Below, piece after piece: positions 31,258 through 39,227 of a stretch of 64,000 bases of DNA. The DNA comes from Microlunatus lacustris (GTDB taxonomy: Bacteria > Actinomycetota > Actinomycetes > Propionibacteriales > Propionibacteriaceae), in NCBI GenBank assembly GCA_039527025.1, contig BAAAJN010000013.1, positions 1 through 64,000 of the forward strand, in the 5' to 3' direction. Every line of letters starts with the position of its first letter. The first letter of the stretch is position 1. The notes below the pieces were generated by a model. The model was not told the DNA's origin and searched no databases. It saw only the letters and a list, made by a program, of their open reading frames with translations. A program made the position numbers and the translations under genes.

Positions 31258-33951
31258 GTGACGTCGGACCTGCCCCCACGCCCGCGTCCGGACACGGCCG
31301 AGCACCGGCGCCTCGCCGAGTCGGCCGACGCCTCCGCCCCGTGGCGCCGGTGGGGCCCCTACGTCGCCGGTCGCCAGTGGGGCACCGTCCGCGAGGACTA
31401 CTCCGCCGACGGCAGCGCCTGGGACTCCTTCCCGTTCGACCACGCCCACGCCCGCGCCTACCGGTGGGGCGAGGACGGGCTGGGCGCGGTGTGCGACCGC
31501 TTCGGCTTCGTCAACCTCGGCTTGGCGCTGTGGAACACCCGTGACCCGATCCTCAAGGAACGGCTCTTCGGCCTGACCAACGCCGAGGGCAACCACGGCG
31601 AGGACGTCAAGGAGCACTTCTGGGCCCTCGACTGCACACCCACCCACAGCTGGATGCAGTGGCTCTACCGCTACCCGCAGGCCGAGTACCCCTACGAGGA
31701 GCTGCGGGCGGAGAACGCCGAGCGGGGCCGCGACGACCGCGAGTTCGAGCTGGCCGACACCGGCGTGCTGGACGGGAACCGCTTCTTCGACGTCCTGGTC
31801 AGCTACGCCAAGGCCGGCCCGGACGACCTGCTGATGACGGTCTCGGCCACGAACCACGGCCCGGACCCGGCCCCGCTGGAGCTGATCCCGCAGCTGTGGC
31901 TGCGGAACACCTGGAGCTGGGGCCGCGACGACCGCCGCACCTCCATCTCGCCCGTGGCCGTGGACGACGCGCTGGGCTTCGCCGCCGTGCGGCTGCCGCA
32001 CGAGCACCTCGGGGAGATCCACCTGGCCGCCGAGGGCACGCCGGAGGTGGTGTTCTGCGAGAACGAGACCAACCGGCTCAAGCTGTTCGGCACCGGCATG
32101 AACGCGGCCCGCTACACCAAGGACGGCATCAACGACCACGTGGTGCACGGCGCCCGCGACGTGGTCAGCCTCCGCGGCGGCACCAAGGTCGGGTTCCGCT
32201 ACGCCTTCGCCGAGGTCGCGCCCGGGCAGACGGTGACCGTCCGGCTGCGGATGCAGCCGACCCCGCCCGACGCCACGACCTTCGGTCCCGGCTACGAGGC
32301 CGTGCGGACCGACCGCCGGGCCGAGGCCGACGCGTTCTACGCCACCGTGATCCACCCGGGCCTGGACGACGAGGACACCCACGTCGCCCGGCGGGCCTAC
32401 GCCGGCCTGCTCTGGGGCAAGCAGCTCTACCGCTACGACGTCGAGCAGTGGCTCGAGGGCGATCCGGCCGAACCGGCCGTCCCGCCCACCCGGCGGCACC
32501 CCGGCGCCCGCAACCTGCACTGGTCCCACCTGTCGCTGGCCGACGTCATCTCCATGCCGGACGAGTGGGAGTACCCCTGGTTCGCGGCCTGGGACACCGC
32601 GTTCCACACCATCCCGCTGGCCCACGTCGACCCGGCGTTCGCCAAGGAGCAGCTGGTCCTGATGTGCCGGGAGTGGGCGATGCACCCCAACGGCCAGCTG
32701 CCGGCCTACGAGTGGGACTTCGGCGACGTCAACCCGCCCGTGCACGCCTGGGCGGCCTGGCACGTCTACCGGATCGACGGCTACCGCGACCGCGAGTTCC
32801 TCATCCGGATCTTCACCAAGCTGCTGCTCAACTTCTCCTGGTGGGTCAACCGGCAGGACGCCGAGGGCTCGAACCTGTTCGAGGGCGGCTTCCTCGGGAT
32901 GGACAACATCGGCCTGTTCAACCGCTCGGCACCGTTGCCGCCCGGGTTCCGGCTGGAGCAGTCCGACGCCACCAGCTGGATGGCGTTCTACGCCCAGCAG
33001 ATGTTCAAGATCGCCCTGGAGCTCTCCCGCTTCGACTCCGCCTGGGACGACACGGCGACCAAGTTCCTCGAGCACTTCCTCGCCATCGCCCGGGCGATGA
33101 GCTCGTTCGGCAGCCGGAGCGTCTCGCTGTGGCACGAGCAGGACGGCTTCTACTACGACGTCCTCGTCGAACCCGACGGCCGGGCCCACCCGTTGCGCGT
33201 CCGCTCGATGGTCGGCCTGCTGCCGCTGCTCGCCGCCACCGAGGTCCCGGCGTGGATGGAGGAGGAGTGCCCCGGCGTCGGCGAGCGGCTGCGCTGGCTG
33301 CAGAAGCGTCGCCCGGGCCTGGTCGGTCCGCTGCTGGGTGAGTCCGAGGGGGACGGCCGGCGGCTGCTGTCGATGGTCGACCCCGAGCGGCTGCGCCGGA
33401 TCCTGGAGCGGATGTTCGACCCTGAGGAGTTCCTCTCCCCGTACGGCATCCGCTCGCTGTCCAAGGCCTACACCGAGCCGGTCAGCTTCGAGTTCCACGG
33501 CCGCAAGACCTCGATCGAGTACGAGCCGGGGGAGAGCCGGACCGGGATGTTCGGCGGCAACTCGAACTGGCGGGGTCCGGTCTGGTTCCCGGTCAACGTG
33601 CTGCTGGCCGACAAGCTGCGGACCTACGGCCGGCACTTCGGCGACTCCTTCCTGATCGAGATCCCCACCGGCTCGGGCAACTGGAAGACCCTGGTCGAGG
33701 CCGCCGACGTCGTCGACGGCGGGCTGACCGCCCTGTTCCGCCCCGTCGAGGGCCGTCGGCCCAGCGACGGGGACCGGATCGAGGCCAGCGACGACCCGCT
33801 GTGGTCCGCCCACCCGACCTTCTGCGAGTTCTTCGACGGGGACACCGGCGAAGGGCTCGGGGCCACCCACCAGACCGGGTGGACAGCCCTGGTCGCGCAC
33901 CTGCTCAACCCCCGACTGCCGCCGGACCCGCGCCGCCAGGGCTGGGGCTGA
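31258..33951 (+). CDS. GH63-like (MGH1-type) glucosidase
   Basis: This 897-aa enzyme of the GG-clan (alpha/alpha)6-barrel glycosidases has an N-terminal beta-sandwich (about residues 30-350, starting 'WGPYVAGRQWGTVREDYSADGSAWDSFPFDHAHARAY') and a barrel with 'PDEWEYPWFAAWDTAFHTIPLA', 'QLPAYEWDFGDVNPPVHAWA' (general acid Asp) and 'MFGGNSNWRGPVWFPVN'. The family includes glucosylglycerate, mannosylglycerate and processing glucosidases, so a compatible-solute or small glycoside substrate is likely but not proven. It has no signal peptide. The GTG start at 31258 precedes the first globular motif by 30 residues. The stop codon is five bases before the lipoprotein start. Confidence 0.85.
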   Translation: MTSDLPPRPRPDTAEHRRLAESADASAPWRRWGPYVAGRQWGTVREDYSADGSAWDSFPFDHAHARAYRWGEDGLGAVCDRFGFVNLGLALWNTRDPILKERLFGLTNAEGNHGEDVKEHFWALDCTPTHSWMQWLYRYPQAEYPYEELRAENAERGRDDREFELADTGVLDGNRFFDVLVSYAKAGPDDLLMTVSATNHGPDPAPLELIPQLWLRNTWSWGRDDRRTSISPVAVDDALGFAAVRLPHEHLGEIHLAAEGTPEVVFCENETNRLKLFGTGMNAARYTKDGINDHVVHGARDVVSLRGGTKVGFRYAFAEVAPGQTVTVRLRMQPTPPDATTFGPGYEAVRTDRRAEADAFYATVIHPGLDDEDTHVARRAYAGLLWGKQLYRYDVEQWLEGDPAEPAVPPTRRHPGARNLHWSHLSLADVISMPDEWEYPWFAAWDTAFHTIPLAHVDPAFAKEQLVLMCREWAMHPNGQLPAYEWDFGDVNPPVHAWAAWHVYRIDGYRDREFLIRIFTKLLLNFSWWVNRQDAEGSNLFEGGFLGMDNIGLFNRSAPLPPGFRLEQSDATSWMAFYAQQMFKIALELSRFDSAWDDTATKFLEHFLAIARAMSSFGSRSVSLWHEQDGFYYDVLVEPDGRAHPLRVRSMVGLLPLLAATEVPAWMEEECPGVGERLRWLQKRRPGLVGPLLGESEGDGRRLLSMVDPERLRRILERMFDPEEFLSPYGIRSLSKAYTEPVSFEFHGRKTSIEYEPGESRTGMFGGNSNWRGPVWFPVNVLLADKLRTYGRHFGDSFLIEIPTGSGNWKTLVEAADVVDGGLTALFRPVEGRRPSDGDRIEASDDPLWSAHPTFCEFFDGDTGEGLGATHQTGWTALVAHLLNPRLPPDPRRQGWG

Positions 33952-33955
33952 CCTC

Positions 33956-34990
33956 GTGCCGAGTTGTCAGACGTGGTGGGGGTCAGGGCCCCGCCTGCTT
34001 CTGACAGGTCTCCTGCTGGCCGGGTGTGGTGCGCCGGCGCCGCTGCCGGTGCCTCCGACGCCGTCCGTGGAGGCAGGAGGGCTGCCGGAGCGCGTCAGCT
34101 GCCCGTCCCCGACGTCGACCGTGAGCACGGCCGACCAGCTGCACGCAGCGCTGGCGACGGCCGCGCCGGGGGACGTGATCACGGTGGCGGACGGCACGTA
34201 CCCCGGCAACGTCCGGGCCACGGCCCGGGGGAGCGCGGAGGCCCCGATCTTCCTCTGCGGCGGGTCCGGCGCCGTGCTCGACGCGGGCGGGATCACGGAG
34301 GGCTACGTGCTGCACCTGGACGGGGCGACGTGGTGGCGGGTGGTCGGGCTGACCGTCCGGAACGGCCAGAAGGGGGTGATGGCCGACAGCGCCCAGCACG
34401 TCGTGCTGCAGGGGCTCACGGTGGAGACGACGGGTGACGAGGCCGTCCACCTGCGCCGCGGCAGCTCCGACAACGTCGTCCGGGACTCCACCATCCGCGA
34501 CACCGGCCACCGGCGCGCGGAGTTCGGCGAGGGCGTCTACGTGGGCAGCGCGACGAGCAATTGGTGCACCATCTCCGACTGCGAGCCCGACCGCAGCGAC
34601 CGCAACCTGGTCCTCGGCAACACGATCACCGCGACGACGGCCGAGAGCGTCGACCTCAAGGAGGGCACCAGCGACGGCGTCGTGCACGGCAACCGCTTCG
34701 ACGGCGCCGCCCTCACCGGGGCCGACTCCTGGCTGGACGCCAAGGGGAACAACTGGCGGGTCACCGGCAACACCGGGGAGCGGTCGCCGGTCGACGGCTT
34801 CCAGACCCACCAGGTCGCCGACGGCTGGGGGCACCGCACCGTCTTCGCCGGCAACACCGGCCGCGGGCTGGCCCAGGAGGACCCGGAGGGCGTGCTGATC
34901 GGGCTGCACCCGGGACCGGACGCCGTGGTCGGCTGCGACAACCAGGTGCTGGACGGCAGCGCGCCGGTGACCACCCGGGACTGCCGCTGA
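33956..34990 (+). CDS. lipoprotein with right-handed beta-helix
   Basis: This 344-aa predicted lipoprotein has a hydrophobic leader with lipobox LLLAGC (Cys at residue 24) followed by a Pro-rich linker and a parallel beta-helix (residues about 50-330): 'APGDVITVADGTYPGNV', repeats with Asn/Gly ladders, and six or more cysteines that may form disulfides. It resembles secreted polysaccharide lyase or chondroitinase-B-like proteins; no catalytic residues can be named. The GTG start at 33956 lies five bases after the GH63 stop. The sequence for residues 3-18 coincides with a 50-base palindromic element (33961-34010) that recurs just after the gene. Confidence 0.75.
   Translation: MPSCQTWWGSGPRLLLTGLLLAGCGAPAPLPVPPTPSVEAGGLPERVSCPSPTSTVSTADQLHAALATAAPGDVITVADGTYPGNVRATARGSAEAPIFLCGGSGAVLDAGGITEGYVLHLDGATWWRVVGLTVRNGQKGVMADSAQHVVLQGLTVETTGDEAVHLRRGSSDNVVRDSTIRDTGHRRAEFGEGVYVGSATSNWCTISDCEPDRSDRNLVLGNTITATTAESVDLKEGTSDGVVHGNRFDGAALTGADSWLDAKGNNWRVTGNTGERSPVDGFQTHQVADGWGHRTVFAGNTGRGLAQEDPEGVLIGLHPGPDAVVGCDNQVLDGSAPVTTRDCR
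33961..34010. repeat. 50-base palindromic element, copy 1
   Basis: The element begins GAGTTGTCAGA and ends TTCTGACAGGTC; its TGTCAGA and TCTGACA ends pair. Same length and ends as the copy at 35011-35060. Copy 1 lies within the first codons of the lipoprotein gene and supplies part of the signal peptide. Confidence 0.6.
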
Positions 34991-35010
34991 GCTCGACCGC
35001 CCGTTGAGCC

Positions 35011-35060
35011 GAGCTGTCAGAACGAGGTCGACCCAGGGGTCAACCCCGTTCTGACAAGTC
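35011..35060. repeat. 50-base palindromic element, copy 2
   Basis: The element begins GAGCTGTCAGA and ends TTCTGACAAGTC. TGTCAGAACG (35015-35024) pairs perfectly with CGTTCTGACA (35047-35056). It lies between the convergent lipoprotein and accD genes, exactly 1050 bases from copy 1, and may act as the terminator for both. Confidence 0.65.
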
Positions 35061-35074
35061 AACGCTGGAGGACG

Positions 35075-36526
35075 TCACAGCGGGATGTTGGTGTGCTCCC
35101 CACGCTTGCCGGTGTCGGCGTCCCGGATGGCCTTGGCCAGGGCGGATCGGGTGACGTCGGGGGTGACGATCTCGTCGACGACGCCGATCTCCACCGCCTT
35201 CTCCACCCCGCCGGCGATCCGCTCGTGCTCGGCGGCCAGCTCGGCCTCGACCTGCGGACGGACGTCCTCGGCCACCGCAGCCAGCTTGCGCCGGTGCAGG
35301 ATCCGGACCGCGGCGACCGGCCCCATCACCGCGACCTCCGCGCCCGGCCAGGCAAACACCTTGGTGGCGCCCAACGAGCGGGCGTTCATGGCGATGTAGG
35401 CGCCGCCGTAGGCCTTGCGGGTGACCAGCGTGACCCGGGGGACCACGGCCTCGGCGAACGCGTGCAGCAGCTTGGCGCCGCGACGCACCACCCCGTCCCA
35501 CTCCTGGCCGACGCCGGGCAGGTAGCCCGGCACGTCGACCAGCACGACCAGCGGCACGCCGAAGGTGTCGCACATCCGCACGAACCGGGCCGCCTTCTCC
35601 GCGCTGAGGGAGTCCAGGCAGCCGCCGAGGCGCAGCGGGTTGTTGGCCACCACGCCGACGGTCCGCCCACCCAGGCGACCGAGGGCCACGGTGACGTTCG
35701 GGGCCCAGCGGGCGTGCAGCTCGACGGTCGAACCCTCGTCCAGCACGCCGTTGATCAGCGGGTGCACGTCGTAGGCGCGGCGCGGCGACTCGGGCAGCAG
35801 CGCGGCCAGGTCGGTGTCGACGACCTCGGTCTCGGTGACGCCCTGGCTGGCCAGCAGCGTGGTGATGTTGCGGCCCTGCAGCAGGGCGTCGGACTCGTCC
35901 TCGGCCACCACGTGGACGACGCCGGAGCGCCGGCCGTGGGTGTCCGGGCCGCCCAGGCGAAGCATGTCGACGTCCTCGCCGGTGACCGAGCGGACCACGT
36001 CCGGGCCGGTGACGAAGATCCGGCCCTCGGGCGCCAGGATCACCACGTCGGTCAGCGCCGGCCCGTAGGCGGCGCCGCCGGCGGCGAAGCCGAGCACGAT
36101 GGAGATCTGCGGGATGTGGCCGGACGCCTGGGTCATGGCGTGGAAGATCCGGCCGACGGCGTGCAGCGAGAGCACGCCCTCGGCCAGCCGGGCGCCGCCG
36201 GAGTGCCAGATGCCGAGCACCGGGACCCGGTCGATCATGGCGCGCTCGTAGGCCTGGACGACGACCTCGCAGCCCTGCACGCCCATCGCGCCGCCCATCA
36301 CGGTGGCGTCGGAGCAGAAGGCGACCACCCGGCAGCCGTTGATCGTGCCGACCGCGGCCAGCATGCCCGAGTCGTCGTCGGCGGTGATCAGCTCGACCGA
36401 CCCCTCGTCCAGCAGCTCGCGCAGCCGGAAGTTCGGGTTGCGCGGGTCCTGGTCCCGGGGGAGCTTGACCTTCGCCGCCGCAGGAGCGGGGGCCGGGGTG
36501 GCGGGTGCGGAGACGGTCGTGGTCAT
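35075..36526 (-). CDS. accD: acyl-CoA carboxylase carboxyltransferase beta subunit
   Basis: This 483-aa carboxyltransferase transfers CO2 from carboxybiotin to acetyl-CoA or propionyl-CoA. Both crotonase-like halves are present: N-terminal 'CSDATVMGGAMGVQGCEVVVQAYERA' and 'WHSGGARLAEGV', with the oxyanion 'GFAAGGAAYGPAL', and C-terminal 'FVRMCDTFGVPLVVLVDVPGYLPGVGQEWDGVVRRGAKLL' and 'RKAYGGAYIAMNARSLGATKVFAWPGAEVAVMG'. The N-terminus is an Ala/Pro linker without a zinc ribbon. As the last gene after fabF (three bases apart), it likely supplies malonyl-CoA for the fab operon. The alpha subunit is outside the window. Confidence 0.9.
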   Translation of the reverse strand: MTTTVSAPATPAPAPAAAKVKLPRDQDPRNPNFRLRELLDEGSVELITADDDSGMLAAVGTINGCRVVAFCSDATVMGGAMGVQGCEVVVQAYERAMIDRVPVLGIWHSGGARLAEGVLSLHAVGRIFHAMTQASGHIPQISIVLGFAAGGAAYGPALTDVVILAPEGRIFVTGPDVVRSVTGEDVDMLRLGGPDTHGRRSGVVHVVAEDESDALLQGRNITTLLASQGVTETEVVDTDLAALLPESPRRAYDVHPLINGVLDEGSTVELHARWAPNVTVALGRLGGRTVGVVANNPLRLGGCLDSLSAEKAARFVRMCDTFGVPLVVLVDVPGYLPGVGQEWDGVVRRGAKLLHAFAEAVVPRVTLVTRKAYGGAYIAMNARSLGATKVFAWPGAEVAVMGPVAAVRILHRRKLAAVAEDVRPQVEAELAAEHERIAGGVEKAVEIGVVDEIVTPDVTRSALAKAIRDADTGKRGEHTNIPL

Positions 36527-36529
36527 GGG

Positions 36530-37789
36530 TCAGGCTCCTGTGGCGTAGGCGTTGGTGAAGGCGACCGCGACGTTGTGGCCACCGAAGCCGAACGAGTTGT
36601 TGATGGCGGCGAGGTCGCCGGCCGGGAGGTCGCGGACCTTGGTGGCGATGTCGGCGCCCAGGTCGGCCTCGGGGTTGTCGACGTTGATGGTCGGCGGCAC
36701 CTTGCGGTGCCGCAGGGCCAGCAGGGTGGCCATCGACTCCAGCGCGCCGGCGCCGCCGAGGAGGTGACCGGTCATCGACTTGGTGCCGGTGACGATCGCC
36801 TCGGTCTGCTCGCCCAGCGCCTGGCGGATCGAGCTGAGCTCGGTCAGGTCGCCCTGCGGGGTGGAGGTGGCGTGCGCGTTCACGTGCACGATGTCGCCCG
36901 GCGCCAGGCCGGCCTCGCGCAGGGCGCGGATCATCGCCCGGGCCTGGGTCTCCCCGGTCGGGTTGGGCTGCACCATGTCGTGGGCGTCGGCGGTGATGCC
37001 GGCCCCGGCGAGCTCGCCGTAGATCGTCGCGCCGCGGGCCTGGGCGTGCTCGAGGGTCTCCAGCACCATCATCACCGCGCCCTCGCCGAGCACGAACCCG
37101 TCGCGGTCGACGTCCCAGGGCCGGGAGGCGCGCTCGGGCTCGTCGTTGCGGCGGCTCATCGCCTGCATGTTGGCGAAGCAGGCGATCGGCATCGGGTGGA
37201 TCACGCTCTCGGTGCCGCCGGCCACGACGACGTCGGCGCGGCCGAGGCGGATCTGGTCCAGGGCGTGGGCGAGGGACTCGTTGCTGGACGCGCAGGCCGA
37301 GACCGGGGTGATCGCGAACGCCTGGGCCCCCAGCCGCAGGCTGACGTTGGCCGCGGAGGCGTTGGCCATCAGCATCGGGATGGAGAGCGGGCTGACCCGG
37401 CGGGCGCCCTTCTCCTTCTGCACGTCCCACTGGCCGAGCAGGGTGTTGAGCCCGCCGATGCCGGTGGCGATGGCGACGCCCAGCCGGCTGCGGTCGACGG
37501 GGTTGTCCTCCTTGAGCCCGTACCCGGCGTCGGACCAGGCCTCCATCGCCGCGACGACCGCGAGCTGGGCGGAGCGGTCCAGCCGACGGGCCTCGACGCG
37601 GTCCAGGACCTCGCTCGGCTCGACGGCGACCGGGGCGGCGATCTTGACGGGCAGGTCGTCGGCCCAGGCGGCCTCGATGCGGCGGACGCCGGAGCGGCCT
37701 GCGAGCAGGGCGTCCCACGTGCTGCGTGCGTCCCCGCCGAGCGGGGTGGTGGCGCCGATTCCGGTGACGACCACGCGGGTCTGGGACAT
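36530..37789 (-). CDS. fabF: beta-ketoacyl-ACP synthase II FabF
   Basis: This 419-aa condensing enzyme extends acyl-ACP with malonyl-ACP. The active-site set Cys-His-His is visible: Cys in 'ITPVSACASSNESLAHALD' near residue 165, His in 'VNAHATSTPQGD' and His in 'KSMTGHLLGGAGALES'. The end 'INNSFGFGGHNVAVAF' holds the conserved Phe gate. ATG 37789 has AGGAG nine bases upstream; the longer frame to 37831 has no support. It follows acpP with a strong hairpin in the 105-base gap. Confidence 0.95.
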   Translation of the reverse strand: MSQTRVVVTGIGATTPLGGDARSTWDALLAGRSGVRRIEAAWADDLPVKIAAPVAVEPSEVLDRVEARRLDRSAQLAVVAAMEAWSDAGYGLKEDNPVDRSRLGVAIATGIGGLNTLLGQWDVQKEKGARRVSPLSIPMLMANASAANVSLRLGAQAFAITPVSACASSNESLAHALDQIRLGRADVVVAGGTESVIHPMPIACFANMQAMSRRNDEPERASRPWDVDRDGFVLGEGAVMMVLETLEHAQARGATIYGELAGAGITADAHDMVQPNPTGETQARAMIRALREAGLAPGDIVHVNAHATSTPQGDLTELSSIRQALGEQTEAIVTGTKSMTGHLLGGAGALESMATLLALRHRKVPPTINVDNPEADLGADIATKVRDLPAGDLAAINNSFGFGGHNVAVAFTNAYATGA

Positions 37790-37844
37790 CTCGTTCTCCT
37801 GCCAGGCGGTGCGGTCAGTGCGGGTGATCAAGGTCGATCAGGAG

Positions 37845-37885
37845 GGTGATCATGGTCCGCGCGAACGGCACGGACCATGATCACC
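37845..37885 (-). terminator. 15-bp hairpin between acpP and fabF
   Basis: GGTGATCATGGTCCG (37845-37859) is a perfect inverted repeat of 37871-37885 with an 11-base loop. It lies ten bases after the acpP stop codon. It probably attenuates transcription into fabF-accD or protects the 3' end of an abundant acpP transcript. Confidence 0.65.
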
Positions 37886-37894
37886 ACGGGTGCG

Positions 37895-38140
37895 TCAGGA
37901 AGCGGCGCGCTCGATGTAGGCCACCGCGTCCCCTACGGTCTTGAGGTTCTTGGCCTCCTCGTCGGGGATGCTCACGCCGAACTTCTCCTCGGCGGCGTAG
38001 ATGATCTCGACCATCGAGAGCGAGTCCACGTCGAGGTCGTCGGTGAACGACTTGTCGAGCTGCACGTCGTCGGTGGGGACACCGGCGACCTCGTTGACGA
38101 TCTCGGCGAGGTCGGTGCGGACTTCTTCGGTGGTGGGCAT
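37895..38140 (-). CDS. acpP: acyl carrier protein AcpP
   Basis: This 81-aa acidic four-helix protein carries growing acyl chains on a phosphopantetheine arm attached to Ser40 in 'DDLDVDSLSMVEI'. The length and the helix III end 'VGDAVAYIERA' fit FAS-type ACP. It lies 76 bases downstream of fabH and has GAAGGAG upstream of ATG 38140. The codon use is biased toward GAC/GAG/CTC, consistent with high expression. Confidence 0.95.
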   Translation of the reverse strand: MPTTEEVRTDLAEIVNEVAGVPTDDVQLDKSFTDDLDVDSLSMVEIIYAAEEKFGVSIPDEEAKNLKTVGDAVAYIERAAS

Positions 38141-38216
38141 GGATGCTTCTCCTTCGTCGTGGTGGTGCTGGTGGGATCGGGGGTGGTGCGGTCGTGCGTC
38201 GGCCGGGGCCGGCCGG

Positions 38217-39227
38217 TCAGGGGAGCAGGACGACCTGTCCCGCGTAGACGAGGCCGGCGCCGAAGCCGATGATCAGGGCGGTCTGGCCGCTGTGCGCCTG
38301 GCCCGACTCGAGCAGGGTCTCGATGGCCAGCGGGATCGAGGCGGCCGAGGTGTTGCCGTGGTTGATGATGTCGCGGGCGACGACCACGTCCGAGGGCAGC
38401 TTGAGCGCCTTGAACATGGCATCGGTGATCCGGTTGTTGGCCTGGTGCGGCACGAAGACGTCCAGGTCCTCCGGCCTGACCCCGGCCGCGTCCATCGCCT
38501 CGGCGGCGGTCTTGGCCATGGTGAAGGAGGCCCACTTGAAGACCGGGTTGCCGTTCATCGCCAGGTGCGGCCAGCGCGGGCGGCCGTCCTCGTGCGGGTC
38601 CATGGCCGTGGTCCAGGACTCGCTCTGGGCGATCAGATCGGCCTGGTCGCCGTCGGAGCCCCAGACCACGGGTCCGATGGCGGGGGTGTCACTCGGTCCG
38701 ACCACCGCAGCACCGGCGCCGTCGGCGAAGATGAACGCGGTCGAGCGGTCGTGCTTGTCGGTCAGGTCGCTGAGCCGCTCGACGCCGACGACCAGCACGT
38801 ACTTCGAGGCGCCGGTCCGGACGAACGAGTCGGCCATCGCCGTGGCGTAGCAGAACCCGGCGCAGGCGGCGGAGATGTCGAAGGCGGCCGCGTTCGTGGC
38901 GCCCAGCTCGGCGGCGATGGTGGTGGCGATCGCCGGGGTCTGGTGCATGTGGGTGACCGTGGCCACGATGACGGTGTCGATCTGGCCCGGTTCCACCCCG
39001 GCCCGCTCCATCGCCTTGCGGGCGGCTGCCTGGCTCATCATCGAGACCGTCTCGTCCTCGGATGCCCAGCGGCGCTCCGCGATCCCGGACCGGGTGCGGA
39101 TCCACTCGTCGGAGGAGTCGATGTAGGTGATGATCTCGGCGTTGTCGACCACCCGGCGGGGCCGGTAGCCGCCGATGCCGAGGATCCGGGAGAAGCTGGC
39201 CCCGTTCGAGATGTTCAGGGTGCTCAT
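38217..39227 (-). CDS. fabH: beta-ketoacyl-ACP synthase III FabH
   Basis: This 336-aa enzyme starts chain synthesis by condensing an acyl-CoA primer with malonyl-ACP. Catalytic Cys lies in 'AAAFDISAACAGFCYATAMA' near residue 117, His in 'VFVPHQANNRI' and Asn in 'IINHGNTSAASIPLA'. In actinobacteria it commonly accepts branched primers. The ATG at 39227 overlaps the fabD stop codon as ATGA, giving translational coupling. Confidence 0.95.
   Translation of the reverse strand: MSTLNISNGASFSRILGIGGYRPRRVVDNAEIITYIDSSDEWIRTRSGIAERRWASEDETVSMMSQAAARKAMERAGVEPGQIDTVIVATVTHMHQTPAIATTIAAELGATNAAAFDISAACAGFCYATAMADSFVRTGASKYVLVVGVERLSDLTDKHDRSTAFIFADGAGAAVVGPSDTPAIGPVVWGSDGDQADLIAQSESWTTAMDPHEDGRPRWPHLAMNGNPVFKWASFTMAKTAAEAMDAAGVRPEDLDVFVPHQANNRITDAMFKALKLPSDVVVARDIINHGNTSAASIPLAIETLLESGQAHSGQTALIIGFGAGLVYAGQVVLLP

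Noticed and set aside
30796..33900. Minus-strand open frame antisense to the GH63-like gene
   Set aside because: It is a shadow frame; the plus-strand protein shows complete family motifs.
35093..37849. Plus-strand open frame antisense to accD and fabF
   Set aside because: Composition is His/Gly/Val-rich without motifs; both genes below it are certain.
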